Source: Nakamurella lactea DSM 19367
GTDB taxonomy: Bacteria > Actinomycetota > Actinomycetes > Mycobacteriales > Nakamurellaceae
Direction of reading: 5' to 3'
Length of the DNA: 64,000 nt
Assembly (NCBI RefSeq): GCF_000426645.1
Contig: NZ_AUFT01000006.1
Coordinates: 62,001-126,000 of the forward strand
Shown: in pieces, positions 1-9,305 of the stretch
Layout of the letters: each line of letters starts with the position of its first letter
Position numbering within the stretch: the first letter of the stretch is position 1
Notes under the pieces: generated by a model
What the model was told of the DNA's origin: nothing
The model's database searches: none
What the model saw: the letters and a program-made list of their open reading frames with translations, nothing else
Made by a program: the position numbers and the translations under genes

Positions 1-200
1 ATGTCGATGCGTACGGGCTGCTGCGGGCGATCGGCAGCCTGTGCGCCGGCGCCGCCGGCGCCGCCGGCACCACCGAGAGTGCCGGCACCACCGGGGGCGC
101 CGACACCACCGAGGTGGCCGGGGTGGCCGCCGACTCGGGCTATGACGCCCGCCGGATGGTGCACGTGCTCGTCGCCGGCCTGGCCGTCCCGGATCCGTGA
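1..200 (+). CDS. C-terminal end of a probable TetR-family regulator (5' truncated)
   Basis: An open frame enters at the window edge (codons start at base 3) and stops with TGA at 198-200. About 65 residues are visible: an Ala/Gly/Thr-rich stretch, then a helix-like end containing GYDARRMVHVLVAGLAVP. The pattern of a DAYGLLRAIGSLC-type helix, a loop and a final V-L-V-A-G-L helix resembles the ligand-binding C-terminus of TetR regulators of the SbtR type. The stop overlaps the GTG start of the MFS gene (GTGA), so the two are probably co-transcribed, as expected for a regulator and its exporter. The DNA-binding domain is outside the window, so the family call is tentative. Confidence 0.4.
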   Translation, partial: VDAYGLLRAIGSLCAGAAGAAGTTESAGTTGGADTTEVAGVAADSGYDARRMVHVLVAGLAVPDP

Positions 201-1420
201 CCCGGGAACCGCCACCGGCCGACGACGTCGGCCCGGTGGCCGGCTATCGCCGCGGCAGTGCCGGCTATCGCTCGCTCACCCTGGCGTTGTTCGCCGCCGG
301 GATGACGACATTCGCGGCGATGTACGCGCCGCAGGCCGTGCTGCCCCAACTAACCACCGCCTTCGGTGTCGACGCCGGCGCCGCCACGCTGGCGGTGAGC
401 GCGACCACCGGACTGCTCGCGCTGACGATCATCCCGGCCAGCGTGCTGTCCGAACGATTCGGCCGGACACCGGTGATGACCGTCAGCGCCGTCAGCAGTG
501 CCGTGCTCGGCCTGTTGATCCCACTGAGCCCGACCTTCGAACTGCTGGTGGTCGGCCGCGCCCTGCAGGGCGTCGCGCTGGCCGGCGTGCCCGCGGTGGC
601 GATGGCCTACCTCGCCGAGGAGGTCGACCACGGCGCGATCGGCGCGGCGATGGGCCGCTACATCGCCGGCACCACCCTCGGTGGGCTGTCCGGTCGGCTG
701 ATCACCGGGCTGGCGCTGGACGTCATGCACTGGCGCTGGGCGCTGGAGGTCGCCGCCGCCGCCGCGCTGGCGTTCACCGTGATCTTCATCCGGTCGGCGC
801 CGGCCTCGCGCCGGTTCACTCCCACCCGGATCGCCCCGCGCGCGGTGGCCCGCAATGTGCTCGGGCATCTGCGAAACCCTGCCCTGGCTGGCCTTTTCGT
901 CCTGGCGTTCCTGTTGATGGGCGGCTTCGTCTCGATCTACAACCTGGTCGGGTTCCGGCTGCTCGGGGCGCCGTTCGGGCTGCCGCAGGCGCTGGTGTCC
1001 CTGGTCTTCTGCTTCTACCTGGCCGGCACGGTGACCTCGGCAACGGCCGGCCGGCTGGCCGACCGGTTCGGCCGCGGCCGGGTGCTCCTGGTCGCGGTGG
1101 TGATCACCGGTGTCGGGTTGGTCGCGCTGCTGTCCGGCACGCTGGCCGTGCTGCTCATCGGGATGCTGCTGTTCACCGGCGGCTTCTTCGCCGCTCACGC
1201 GGTGGCCAGCGGATGGGTCGGACGGCGCGCCACCGAACACCGCGCCGAGGCGTCATCGATGTACCTGTTCGGCTACTACCTGGGCAGCGCGGTGATCGGC
1301 GCCGGCGCCGGCGTGGTGTTCGCCGCGGCCGGCTGGGGCGGCGCGGTCGGCTACGTCGGGGGACTGCTGACGTTCGCCGCAGTCATCGCGATCGTCCTGG
1401 CGCGGCTACCGCCTCACTGA
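197..1420 (+). CDS. MFS transporter, probable drug/metabolite exporter
   Basis: A 407-aa protein with about twelve hydrophobic segments, of normal length for a major facilitator. The motif-A-like loop S-E-R-F-G-R-T-P lies between TM2 and TM3, and a second copy, A-D-R-F-G-R-G-R, lies at the corresponding place in the second half. The N-terminal FAAMYAPQAVLPQLTTAFGV segment and overall layout recall YnfM/AraJ-like exporters, which use the proton gradient to export small molecules across the inner membrane. The substrate cannot be inferred. The GTG start overlaps the upstream stop by 4 nt, suggesting coupling to the regulator-like gene. The 3' end overlaps the convergent antitoxin-like gene by 7 nt, so no terminator fits between them. 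Confidence 0.85.
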   Translation: MTREPPPADDVGPVAGYRRGSAGYRSLTLALFAAGMTTFAAMYAPQAVLPQLTTAFGVDAGAATLAVSATTGLLALTIIPASVLSERFGRTPVMTVSAVSSAVLGLLIPLSPTFELLVVGRALQGVALAGVPAVAMAYLAEEVDHGAIGAAMGRYIAGTTLGGLSGRLITGLALDVMHWRWALEVAAAAALAFTVIFIRSAPASRRFTPTRIAPRAVARNVLGHLRNPALAGLFVLAFLLMGGFVSIYNLVGFRLLGAPFGLPQALVSLVFCFYLAGTVTSATAGRLADRFGRGRVLLVAVVITGVGLVALLSGTLAVLLIGMLLFTGGFFAAHAVASGWVGRRATEHRAEASSMYLFGYYLGSAVIGAGAGVVFAAAGWGGAVGYVGGLLTFAAVIAIVLARLPPH

Positions 1421-1701
1421 GCGGGCGGCGCCGGCGGTGTGTCGGCCGGTGCCGCGGGCGCCTCGGCCGGTGCCGCGGGAGCCTCCGGAGCGGCTGCAGG
1501 AGCGGCTGCCGGTGCGGCCGGGTCGTTGCCGGCGAGCTTGTCGACCAGGCCGGTGAGCTTGTCCTGGATGCCGTCGACCTTGTCGTGACCGATCTTGTCG
1601 CCGACGAAGTCGCCGACCTTCTCGATGCCGTCCTTGACCTGGTCGTCGTGCTCAGCGATGAAGTCCTGCGCCTTGTCCTTCATGTCACCGAAATCAACCA
1701 T
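1414..1701 (-). CDS. MT0933-like antitoxin family protein (PF14013 type)
   Basis: A 95-aa protein. Its first 60 residues are charged and helical (VDFGDMKDKAQDFIAEHDDQ, then KVGDFVGDKIGHDKVDGIQ) and match the layout of the actinobacterial MT0933/Rv0909-type 'antitoxin' family. The last 35 residues are an Ala/Pro/Glu-rich low-complexity tail. In mycobacteria the family was named for pairing with a toxin. No obvious toxin gene is adjacent here: the downstream MFS is convergent and the upstream gene encodes a glycolipid-binding-like protein. Solitary members are common and may have no toxin-related role. The family placement is fairly secure and the function is not. Confidence 0.7.
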   Translation of the reverse strand: MVDFGDMKDKAQDFIAEHDDQVKDGIEKVGDFVGDKIGHDKVDGIQDKLTGLVDKLAGNDPAAPAAAPAAAPEAPAAPAEAPAAPADTPPAPPAQ

Positions 1702-1742
1702 GATGTCGCTCCCTTCGACGCCGACGGCGTCACTCTTCCAGC

Positions 1743-2363
1743 CTAGCGAGTCGCGGGCACGGGCGTCTGCCCGATGACGCCATTTCTGTCGATGGTCAGC
1801 AGCGATTCGCCGTTTCCGCTGGTCACGGCGACCTCAACGGTGCCGTCGGCACTCTTCGAGACTGTGCGGTATGCCACCCGTTCGGTCGAAAGGGTGAGGT
1901 CCGGGACGTCGACGACCGCCACCTCGACGGAGGTCGAGGCGCCGACCTCGGAATGGTGCAGGGCCAGCCGCTGGGCCGGCAGCGACAGCGCCAGCAGCGA
2001 ACCGGCCAGCACCACGTCGGTGTCGTCGCCGAGGTCCGGCTGCTGCTGCCGCCCGTCGGCCCGGTCCAGCACCCAGGGAGTGCCAGGGGCCTTGGTCATC
2101 GACAGCGATCGTTCACCGATCGCCGCGTCGGCCCGCACCGTCAGCCGGCGGAGGTTGCCGGCCGGGTCGGTGAGCAGCGAGTACCAGCAGCCGAACGCCC
2201 GATCGGCGTCTTCGGCGGACCGAACCAGGTAGCCGTTGACCCGCAGGCCACGGTCGGACCGGACGACCCTGGCCGTCTCCAGCACCAGATCGTCGGCGAG
2301 TGCGTCCGGGGCAGCCGCCGAGGACGTCGAGGTGAACATGAATGAGGATTGAGGAATTGCCAC
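1743..2363 (-). CDS. putative glycolipid-binding domain protein
   Basis: A 206-aa protein. The central block carries features of the putative glycolipid-binding family (PF06475): an early LVLETARVVRS strand, an AGNLRRLTVRAD segment, a WVLDRADGRQQ segment, L-P-A-Q-R-L-A-L, then VAVVDVPDLTLSTERVAYRT and a closing LLTIDRNGVIG. The biochemical role of this family is poorly defined. I chose the GTG at 2363 because a TAACGT box ends 7 nt before it, giving a leaderless start. An ATG at 2339 is an alternative but has no ribosome-binding site. The gene is divergent from the copD-like gene. Confidence 0.65.
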   Translation of the reverse strand: MAIPQSSFMFTSTSSAAAPDALADDLVLETARVVRSDRGLRVNGYLVRSAEDADRAFGCWYSLLTDPAGNLRRLTVRADAAIGERSLSMTKAPGTPWVLDRADGRQQQPDLGDDTDVVLAGSLLALSLPAQRLALHHSEVGASTSVEVAVVDVPDLTLSTERVAYRTVSKSADGTVEVAVTSGNGESLLTIDRNGVIGQTPVPATR

Positions 2364-2370
2364 GTCAGAC

Positions 2371-2376
2371 ACGTTA
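2371..2376 (-). promoter_or_regulatory. -10 box TAACGT of a leaderless promoter
   Basis: Reads TAACGT on the minus strand, 7 nt before the GTG at 2363. This fits the actinobacterial TANNNT -10 consensus with transcription beginning at or near the start codon. No clear -35 element is seen. Confidence 0.5.
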
Positions 2377-2438
2377 GCGCCGAAATCGGCAGCTGACGAA
2401 CTTCCGACAGCCCCGGCCGCGCATGTCACGATGATCGG

Positions 2439-3509
2439 GTGACCAGATCCCGGCCCGCCGAACGGCCCGGTCCCGTGCTCCCGTTCGCCGGGCTGGTGCG
2501 CCCGGCCGCCGGGTTCGCGGCCCTGCTGGCGGCCGCCGCCCTGATCACGGCGCTGGTCGGCACGGGGCTGACGGAGCCCGCGACCGTGGTCGGGATCGAG
2601 CCGGTACCGGCGGTTGTCCGGCTGGGCATCCCGGTTGCCAGGGTGCTGCTCGATCTGGGCGCGGTGGCCGCCGCCGGGCTGGCGCTGCTGTCGAAGATGG
2701 TCGGCTTCGACGACCCGGGCGCGACCGAACCGGTGCTGCGCCGGGCCCGGCCGATCGCCGCCTGGGCCAGCCTGCTGTGGACCGCCGCCGCCCTGCTGTC
2801 GGTGCTGCTGCTGGCCTGGGAGATCTCGGCGGCCACCGGTGACGGATTCCCGTCGGCGGGGCAGATCTGGGCGTATGTCGGCAACGTTCCGGCCGGCAAG
2901 GGACTGCTGCTGTCGGCCGCCTGCGGGCTGATCTCGTTCTGGCTGTGCCGGCTCTCGGTCCGGCACGGTGAGAAGGTGCCGGCCGAGTTGCGGGTCGGCA
3001 TCGTGCTGTTCGGGCTGCTGCCGCTGCCACTCACCGGGCACGCGTCGAACTGGTACTGGCACGACGTCGCGATGATCTCGATGGAACTGCACGTGGTCGC
3101 CGCCACCGCCTGGGCGGGCGGACTCGGCGCGCTGCTGATCTTCCTGATCCGCCGGCCAGCGTTGCTGGCGATCGCGTTGCCGCGATTCTCCAGACTGGCC
3201 ACCTGGTGTGTGCTGCTGGTCGGCCTCACCGGGCTGTTCAACGGACTGGTCGAGCTGGCCCTGTCGCCGATCACCTCACTGCCGGAGTCGTTGTGGCAGA
3301 CCAGGTACGGCGTGCTGCTGCTGGCCAAGATCATCTGCATGGCAGCCATCGCGGTGACGGCGGTGGTAGTGCGCACCCGGCTGCTGCCGCAGGTGGCGGC
3401 CGGCCGTCCGTCGGCGATCGCCCTCTGGTGCGGCTGGGAACTACTGGTGCTGGCGATCGCCTTCGGGGTGGCCGTGGTGCTCACCAGGGCGCCCGTCAGC
3501 CCGTTCTGA
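2439..3509 (+). CDS. CopD-family copper resistance membrane protein
   Basis: A 356-aa integral membrane protein with about eight or nine hydrophobic segments. The second half has the CopD-domain pattern: PLTGHASNWYWHDVAMISME followed by LHVVAATAWAGGLGALL, with conserved-looking His residues at the membrane face, then a FSRLATWCVLLVGLTGLFNG segment and a late WQTRYGVLLLAK segment. CopD proteins are proposed to move copper across the inner membrane. Many actinobacterial versions are fused to a CtaG-like domain; this one is not. The GTG start has no strong Shine-Dalgarno. The 3' end overlaps the convergent membrane-protein gene by 69 nt. Confidence 0.8.
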   Translation: MTRSRPAERPGPVLPFAGLVRPAAGFAALLAAAALITALVGTGLTEPATVVGIEPVPAVVRLGIPVARVLLDLGAVAAAGLALLSKMVGFDDPGATEPVLRRARPIAAWASLLWTAAALLSVLLLAWEISAATGDGFPSAGQIWAYVGNVPAGKGLLLSAACGLISFWLCRLSVRHGEKVPAELRVGIVLFGLLPLPLTGHASNWYWHDVAMISMELHVVAATAWAGGLGALLIFLIRRPALLAIALPRFSRLATWCVLLVGLTGLFNGLVELALSPITSLPESLWQTRYGVLLLAKIICMAAIAVTAVVVRTRLLPQVAAGRPSAIALWCGWELLVLAIAFGVAVVLTRAPVSPF

Positions 3510-4781
3510 GCCGGTTGGCGCCGCTGAGCCGGCCGGCCCCGGCCCGGTCAGCTGCCCGGCGGCGTTCCGCGGTGGCTCCGGGGCGAACTCGACGGTCAGC
3601 GGCGGCGGCCGGTCCTGGCCCGGCATCGTCCGGCCCGACAACCATTCGGCGATGCCCCAGGTGATCAGCAGCCCGATCGCGGCCAGGGCGATGGTGTTCC
3701 ACTGCACCGGCACCGCGCGCAGCGGATGACCGGTCTCGAACTCGGTGCGCCATTGCGCGATATCCATCGAGCCGAGTCCGGTGGGCGAGCCGGAGGCCGT
3801 GGCCTGCAACCACAGTGCGCCGTAGCCGACGGCCGTCACCCCGATCCCACCGACCACCGTGCGCACCACGGGAGACCGGAGCAGGAACACCAGGTCGACG
3901 GCCAGGCCGAGGGCGAGCAGCCAGACCGGCGGCACCGAAGGCGGGAAGTTGCCGACCACCAGCAGCGGCCAGATCACCAGCCGGTAGGCCAGATAGCCAG
4001 CCGTCACCGCGGTGGCGGTGAACGCGAAGCCGACCATCCGACGGGCGAAGGCCAGCAGCGGCACGCAGATCACCAAGGCCCACAACGGATATACCCACGG
4101 CGGGATCGGCATCGCGAAGTTGTTCAGCGACAGGTCGTCAACCGGTCGGCCCAGCTGGTCGGCGGCGAAGCTGAGCAGCGACGGTTCGGCGTACGGCGCG
4201 CCGCGGAACCAGGAGGCGATCTCCAGGACTCCGTACTCCTGCTGCAGCTGCGGGAAGAAGACGTCCTCGAACAGGAACAGCCACAGCGCCAGCATGCCCA
4301 GCGTCCAGCCGCGGGATCTGCCGGCCGAACGTGGGTAGGTGCGGTACCAGTTCCGGATGACACCGGCGATCATGATCGCGGTCCCGGTGTACAACAACAG
4401 GTGTGACGGCGACCAGGCCGTCAGATCCAGCCCGTTGATCCGGTGGTTGATGATGTCGATCGGCCCGGCGATGACGAAAATGCCGGTGCCCCACTGCATC
4501 AGCCGCAGCGACGCCTTCTCCACCCCGTAGCCGGTGAACGAATGGGCGAGCACCAGCCCGATGGCGATCCCGGTGCCGACGGTGTTCAACAGGTGCGGCG
4601 GCGCGAGGTCGTCGCGCAACCACTTGAAGTGCCAGGAGACGTCCCAGCTGGAACCGAGCAGTTTGAACAGCAGCGCCAGCAGCCACATCCGTTGCATGAA
4701 CGCATTCAGCGAACGTGGCGTCGGGCGGCCGGCCGTGCCCCGCGACCAGTAGGTGCGCATGAAGCCGGCCAGTCGTTGCAT
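3441..4781 (-). CDS. polytopic membrane protein of unknown function
   Basis: A 446-aa protein with roughly ten hydrophobic segments and a Pro/Gly/charged C-terminal tail of about 60 residues. No named family is recognised. Conspicuous polar motifs near the membrane are GSSWDVSWHFKWLRDDLAPP near the N-terminus and SPSHLLLYTG; the His, Asp and Trp residues could bind a metal or haem, but that is only a guess. The ATG at 4781 follows a TATTCT box after 6 nt, so the message is probably leaderless. It diverges from the IclR gene over about 30 bp and converges on copD with a 69-nt overlap that includes the whole low-complexity tail. Confidence 0.7.
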   Translation of the reverse strand: MQRLAGFMRTYWSRGTAGRPTPRSLNAFMQRMWLLALLFKLLGSSWDVSWHFKWLRDDLAPPHLLNTVGTGIAIGLVLAHSFTGYGVEKASLRLMQWGTGIFVIAGPIDIINHRINGLDLTAWSPSHLLLYTGTAIMIAGVIRNWYRTYPRSAGRSRGWTLGMLALWLFLFEDVFFPQLQQEYGVLEIASWFRGAPYAEPSLLSFAADQLGRPVDDLSLNNFAMPIPPWVYPLWALVICVPLLAFARRMVGFAFTATAVTAGYLAYRLVIWPLLVVGNFPPSVPPVWLLALGLAVDLVFLLRSPVVRTVVGGIGVTAVGYGALWLQATASGSPTGLGSMDIAQWRTEFETGHPLRAVPVQWNTIALAAIGLLITWGIAEWLSGRTMPGQDRPPPLTVEFAPEPPRNAAGQLTGPGPAGSAAPTGSERADGRPGEHHGHPEGDRQHQ

Positions 4782-4787
4782 GGCGCC

Positions 4788-4793
4788 AGAATA
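4788..4793 (-). promoter_or_regulatory. -10 box TATTCT of a leaderless promoter
   Basis: TATTCT on the minus strand, separated by GGCGCC from the ATG at 4781. It lies in the roughly 30-bp divergent gap shared with the IclR gene, so IclR binding here could affect both genes (inference). Confidence 0.5.
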
Positions 4794-4812
4794 CGGTGCG
4801 GTCGGGCAGGAT

Positions 4813-5484
4813 ATGGGCATGCTTCCACCGCCGCCGGACCGGCCGCCGAAGCGCGCACCGGAGCGCTCATCGGCGCTGGATCGCGGGCTGGCAGTGCTCG
4901 CCTTGCTGGCCGATCATCCCGAGGGGCTGACGGTCAGCGAACTGGCCGGCCGGATGTCACTGAGCCGCCCGGTGGTCTACCGGCTGCTGGCCTCGTTGCT
5001 CGATCACGGTTATGCCCGTCGCTCCGGTGACGGCCGGGTGAGCATCGGGCCGGGCGTGCTGCGCCTGTCGCAACGGGCGCAGTCGCAGGTCCGCCGGGTC
5101 GCGGTGCCGATCCTGCGTCGGCTGGCGGAGGCCACCGGGGCCACCGCACACCTGTCGCTGGCGGACGGGGACGAGGCGGTGGCGGTCGCCGTCGTCGAAC
5201 CCAGCTGGACCGACTTCCATGTCGCCTACCGGACCGGGTCGCGTCATCCCCTGGAGCGGGGCGCCGCCGGCCGGGCCATCCTGGCCGCCCGCGGCGGCCG
5301 GATGACGGCGGTCGAGTCGTCCGGCGAACTGCAGCCGGGCGCGTGGGGGTTGGCGGTGGCGGTTCCGTCGGCCCTGCTGGAGGCGTCGGTCGGCGTGGTG
5401 GCGCTGGGCACCTTGGACCAAACGGCGGTGGTGGATCCGTTGCAGCAGGCCGCCACCGCGTTGGCCAGGGCCATCGGCCCGTGA
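4813..5484 (+). CDS. IclR-family transcriptional regulator
   Basis: About 223 aa. A winged helix-turn-helix occupies roughly residues 15-75: SALDRGLAVLALLADHPEG, then LTVSELAGRMSLSRPVVYRL. It is followed by the IclR effector domain, with LRRLAEATGATAHLSLADGD and the RHPLERGAAGRAILAA motif typical of the family's ligand pocket. The effector domain is short and ends soon after DPLQQAATALARAI. ATG codons at 4813 and 4819 are both plausible starts; an AGGA lies just upstream. IclR proteins usually control neighbouring catabolic genes, and here the divergent membrane protein is the closest candidate target. Confidence 0.8.
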   Translation: MGMLPPPPDRPPKRAPERSSALDRGLAVLALLADHPEGLTVSELAGRMSLSRPVVYRLLASLLDHGYARRSGDGRVSIGPGVLRLSQRAQSQVRRVAVPILRRLAEATGATAHLSLADGDEAVAVAVVEPSWTDFHVAYRTGSRHPLERGAAGRAILAARGGRMTAVESSGELQPGAWGLAVAVPSALLEASVGVVALGTLDQTAVVDPLQQAATALARAIGP

Positions 5485-5570
5485 GGTCTCGATGGGTGTC
5501 GGGCTGGAATCCCGTGGCCGCCGCCGCGGTTGACCATCGAACTGGGTGACAACCGATTCCGGAGGCTGCT

Positions 5571-5990
5571 GTGGCTGTGACGATCGAACAGGCGCTCGCG
5601 TATGTGGCGGAGAACGACCATGCGGTACTGGCCACGAGACGCAAGGACGGATCTCCGCAGATGTCGCCGCTGAACATCGGCGTGCTGGACGGCGCGCTGG
5701 TGATCTCCAGCCGCCAGATGCTGGCCAAGGTGCGGAACCTGCGGCGAGACCCGCGGGCATCGGTACTGGTGCTGGCGGACGCCTTCTACGGCTACTGGGT
5801 GCAGGTTGACGGCACCGCCGAGATCATCGATCAGACCGACCCCGGCACGGTGGATCTGCTGGTCGAGGTCTATCGGGCGATCGCCGGCGAGCACCCGGAC
5901 TGGGATGAGTACCGGGCGGCGATGGTGGCCGACGAGCGGGTGGTGATCCGGATCCGCCCGGAGCGCGCCTCCGGCGAACTGCCCGGCTGA
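5571..5990 (+). CDS. PPOX-class (FMN/F420-binding split-barrel) oxidoreductase
   Basis: A 139-aa protein. It has the pyridoxamine-5'-phosphate-oxidase-like split barrel: an N-terminal helix with AENDHAVLATRRKDGSPQMS, a central LVISSRQMLAKVRNLRRDPR segment, and WVQVDGTAEIIDQTD. The TRRKDGSPQMSP and T/S-x-K-x-R-N-L-x-R-D-P motifs are typical of actinobacterial PPOX F420-dependent reductases, which often use cofactor F420 to reduce small heterocycles. The cofactor cannot be told from the sequence. A good GGAGG lies 7 nt before the GTG start, so this start is secure. It is convergent with the AsnC gene, with a 4-nt gap. Confidence 0.8.
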   Translation: MAVTIEQALAYVAENDHAVLATRRKDGSPQMSPLNIGVLDGALVISSRQMLAKVRNLRRDPRASVLVLADAFYGYWVQVDGTAEIIDQTDPGTVDLLVEVYRAIAGEHPDWDEYRAAMVADERVVIRIRPERASGELPG

Positions 5991-5994
5991 CGGT

Positions 5995-6486
5995 TCACGC
6001 CTGTTCGACCGCTCGCGGTTGATCAACCGCCGAGGCCACCAGCGGCCTGGTGCGCAGTGGGATCGGGGTGGCCAGCGCGATGGTGGTGGCCGCCCGCAGC
6101 ACCGACGGATCGGCGACCACCGAGTCGATCACCCGCTGCAGATCGGAGTTCGACCGGGCGACCAGGTGCACCAGCAGGTCGGCGGTGCCGGTGACGGTGT
6201 GCACCTCGATCACCTCGGGAATCTGCCGCAGATGCGTGAGAACGTTCGCCCGGCCGCCGCTCTGCGCGATCTCCAGCGACAGGAACGCGGTGACCGGGTA
6301 GCCAAGCGCTGCCGGGTCGATCGTCGGCGCGAAGTCGGCGATCACCCCGGTGCGCTGCAGTCGGTCGAGCCGGGCCTGCACCGTGCCGCGGGCGACCCGC
6401 AGCCGTCGCGACGCCTCGAGCACCCCGACCCGTGGATCGGTGGCCAGCAGATCGAGGATCGCCGCGTCCAGTTCGTCAATGATCAC
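5995..6486 (-). CDS. Lrp/AsnC-family transcriptional regulator
   Basis: A 163-aa protein of normal length for the family. The N-terminal helix-turn-helix spans about residues 1-55 (DELDAAILDLLATDPRVGVL, RRLRVARGTVQARLDRLQRT, GVIADFAPTIDPAALGYPV). It is followed by the RAM/AsnC effector domain with IPEVIEVHTVTGTADLLVHL. A GGAG precedes the GTG start. It diverges from hpd, the arrangement seen for tyrosine-catabolism regulators in other actinobacteria, so control of hpd by tyrosine or a related aromatic acid is a reasonable inference. The roughly 200-bp gap contains two GTTCAG-type direct repeats at 6510-6534 that could be its operator. Confidence 0.85.
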   Translation of the reverse strand: MIIDELDAAILDLLATDPRVGVLEASRRLRVARGTVQARLDRLQRTGVIADFAPTIDPAALGYPVTAFLSLEIAQSGGRANVLTHLRQIPEVIEVHTVTGTADLLVHLVARSNSDLQRVIDSVVADPSVLRAATTIALATPIPLRTRPLVASAVDQPRAVEQA

Positions 6487-6509
6487 TGTTTCTCCGGGCT
6501 GTGCAAAGT

Positions 6510-6534
6510 GTTCAGCGTTCGGGCGTTCAGGTTC
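6510..6534. promoter_or_regulatory. candidate operator: direct repeats GTTCAGCGTTC / GTTCAGGTTC
   Basis: Two near-identical blocks begin 15 nt apart (6510-6520 and 6525-6534) just upstream of the AsnC gene and facing hpd. AsnC-type regulators bind arrays of sites in divergent promoters. The role is inferred from position and repetition only. Confidence 0.35.
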
Positions 6535-6682
6535 GCCATTCTGTACACCATAGCCAGCGTCAGACTGATCTCTTGCCTACCCGCGGGTCACTGTTCACGA
6601 TGCACTCACCGAGCTCACCGCCGCGCCCCGGCCGATCCCGGCCGACAGCCGCAACGGATCGGCGGCCCAACGTCAGGAGTAG

Positions 6683-7897
<1,215 letters not shown>

Positions 7898-7905
7898 GGG
7901 CCGGT

Positions 7906-7936
7906 GCCCTGGGCAATCCTGAGGGGTGCCCAGGGC
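7906..7936 (+). terminator. hairpin after hpd
   Basis: GCCCTGGGCA at 7906-7915 pairs perfectly with TGCCCAGGGC at 7927-7936 around an 11-nt loop, 8 nt after the hpd stop. There is no T-run, as is common for actinobacterial terminators. Confidence 0.6.
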
Positions 7937-7964
7937 CCGGCATTACCCGTCGGTGTCCGCCGGG

Positions 7965-7970
7965 TACTTT
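7965..7970 (+). promoter_or_regulatory. -10 box TACTTT of a leaderless promoter
   Basis: TACTTT ends 6 nt before the ATG at 7977, and no Shine-Dalgarno is present. It fits a leaderless start for the VIT-family gene. Confidence 0.55.
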
Positions 7971-7976
7971 CGGCCG

Positions 7977-8681
7977 ATGAGCGAATCCACCGACGGTAGG
8001 TTCGCTCGGTTTCGCAGCGCCCTGTCCGACGCCAGGGCGACCCGCTCCTGGACCGTCGACGCGAATGACGGAATCCTGGCGACGGCCGGCATCCTTGAGG
8101 GCTTCGCCGGCGCGGGCGCCACCGACGCCACGCTGTTGACGGCGGCGTTCGTCGCGATGATCGCCGGCGGCCTGGGTCTGGGCGGAGCCAAGTGGGCGGA
8201 GGAGGCCGCCGAGCGGGATGCGCAGCTCAGGGTGATCGCGGTGGAAGCGGCCGAACTCGAGCACAGTCCGGAAGCGGAGCTCGCCGAACTTGCCGATCAC
8301 TACGTGAGTCGCGGGCTGGCCCCCGACCTGGCCCGCCAGGTGGCCGAGCAGCTGAGCGCGCGGGATGCGCTGGCCGCCCAACTCGACGCCGAGCACGACA
8401 TCCGACAGCTGATGCCGCGGTGGGCGCCGGCCTGGGCAGGGGTGTCGGCAGGAGCTGCCTTCATCCTCGGCTCGCTGGTCCCGCTGCTGGTCAGCGCGTT
8501 CGTGCCGGGTGCGGTGGAGGGCTGGGCGATCCTGCTGACCGTGGTCATCTCGCTGGTCATCACCTCGTTCGTCAGCGCGCGGCGCGGTCACACGACCGTC
8601 TCGCGCACCGTGGCCCGAACGCTCGCGGTCGGCGTCGGCACGCTCGGATCCAGCTACCTGGTGGGCATGCTGATCTTCTGA
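7977..8681 (+). CDS. VIT1/CCC1-family (iron/manganese) transporter
   Basis: A 234-aa membrane protein. The family core is visible: TM1 with the signature TVDANDGILATAGILEGFAG, TM2 AAFVAMIAGGLGLGGAKWAE, a long cytoplasmic helical hairpin rich in Glu (EEAAERDAQLRVI, AAELEHSPEAELAELADHY) corresponding to the metal-binding domain, then three C-terminal membrane helices starting at WAGVSAGAAFILGSLVPLLV. Relatives carry Fe2+/Mn2+ out of the cytosol by H+ antiport, so metal detoxification is a likely role. Start chosen from the -10 box spacing (leaderless). It is followed 47 nt later by an independently promoted VOC gene. Confidence 0.8.
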   Translation: MSESTDGRFARFRSALSDARATRSWTVDANDGILATAGILEGFAGAGATDATLLTAAFVAMIAGGLGLGGAKWAEEAAERDAQLRVIAVEAAELEHSPEAELAELADHYVSRGLAPDLARQVAEQLSARDALAAQLDAEHDIRQLMPRWAPAWAGVSAGAAFILGSLVPLLVSAFVPGAVEGWAILLTVVISLVITSFVSARRGHTTVSRTVARTLAVGVGTLGSSYLVGMLIF

Positions 8682-8716
8682 CGCAGCCGACCAAGCCTCG
8701 ACGACGGCGCCTTGGC

Positions 8717-8722
8717 TAGGGT
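8717..8722 (+). promoter_or_regulatory. -10 box TAGGGT of a leaderless promoter
   Basis: TAGGGT is followed by CGGCGA and then the ATG at 8729. The spacing is the same as for the preceding gene, with no ribosome-binding site. Confidence 0.5.
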
Positions 8723-8728
8723 CGGCGA

Positions 8729-9172
8729 ATGCCGAAAAGAGGTCTGCTGCACCACGTCGAGCTGTGGGTGCCCGATCTGTCGCGGGCGGTGGCCGAATGG
8801 GGGTGGCTGCTCGGGGCGCTGGGCTACACCGAGTTCCAGAACTGGCCGGCCGGTCGAGGCTGGCGGCTGGGGGAGACCTACCTGGTGGTCGAACAGTCGC
8901 CGGCGATGATCGGCGACGTGCACGATCGGCTCCGACCCGGTCTCAATCATCTGGCCTTCCACGCGGGTGACGTGGCGGCGCTGGATGCCCTGATGGCGCG
9001 GGCCGCAGATCACGGCTGGACCCAGCTGTTCGCCGATCGCTATCCACATGCCGGTGGCGATGAGCAGTTCGCCGGCTATCTGACCAACAACGATGGATTC
9101 GAGGTCGAGCTGGTCGCCGGCTTGCCGGTCACACCCGTCACAATCGTCACACCGGTCCCGTCAGCCCCGTGA
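8729..9172 (+). CDS. VOC-family (glyoxalase/bleomycin-resistance fold) protein
   Basis: A 147-aa protein made of one vicinal-oxygen-chelate domain. It starts with LLHHVELWVPDLSRAVAEWG, where the His is a likely metal ligand. The second half carries RLRPGLNHLAFHAGDVAALD with another His, and it ends with TNNDGFEVELVA, whose Glu completes the usual metal triad. Such proteins act in glyoxalase-, extradiol-dioxygenase- or antibiotic-binding-type chemistry. The substrate cannot be assigned, and no neighbour gives a clue. The ATG start follows a -10 box by 6 nt. Confidence 0.75.
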   Translation: MPKRGLLHHVELWVPDLSRAVAEWGWLLGALGYTEFQNWPAGRGWRLGETYLVVEQSPAMIGDVHDRLRPGLNHLAFHAGDVAALDALMARAADHGWTQLFADRYPHAGGDEQFAGYLTNNDGFEVELVAGLPVTPVTIVTPVPSAP

Positions 9173-9305
9173 CCTGCGGGGTTGCCGACACTCCGGGCGC
9201 GACACTCCGGGGGCAACTGGACCGGGGGCGGGCCGCGTGGTGGGATGGTTCTACGGAATGACACAGGTGTGATTCGCACCAGCACGGCCACAGGAGGAAG
9301 CAGCG

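Noticed and set aside
1-1746. 581-aa open frame on the plus strand at the window start
   Set aside because: It is Arg/Pro/Gly-rich shadow sequence. The MFS gene (197-1420) and the minus-strand antitoxin-like gene explain the same DNA with clear protein families.
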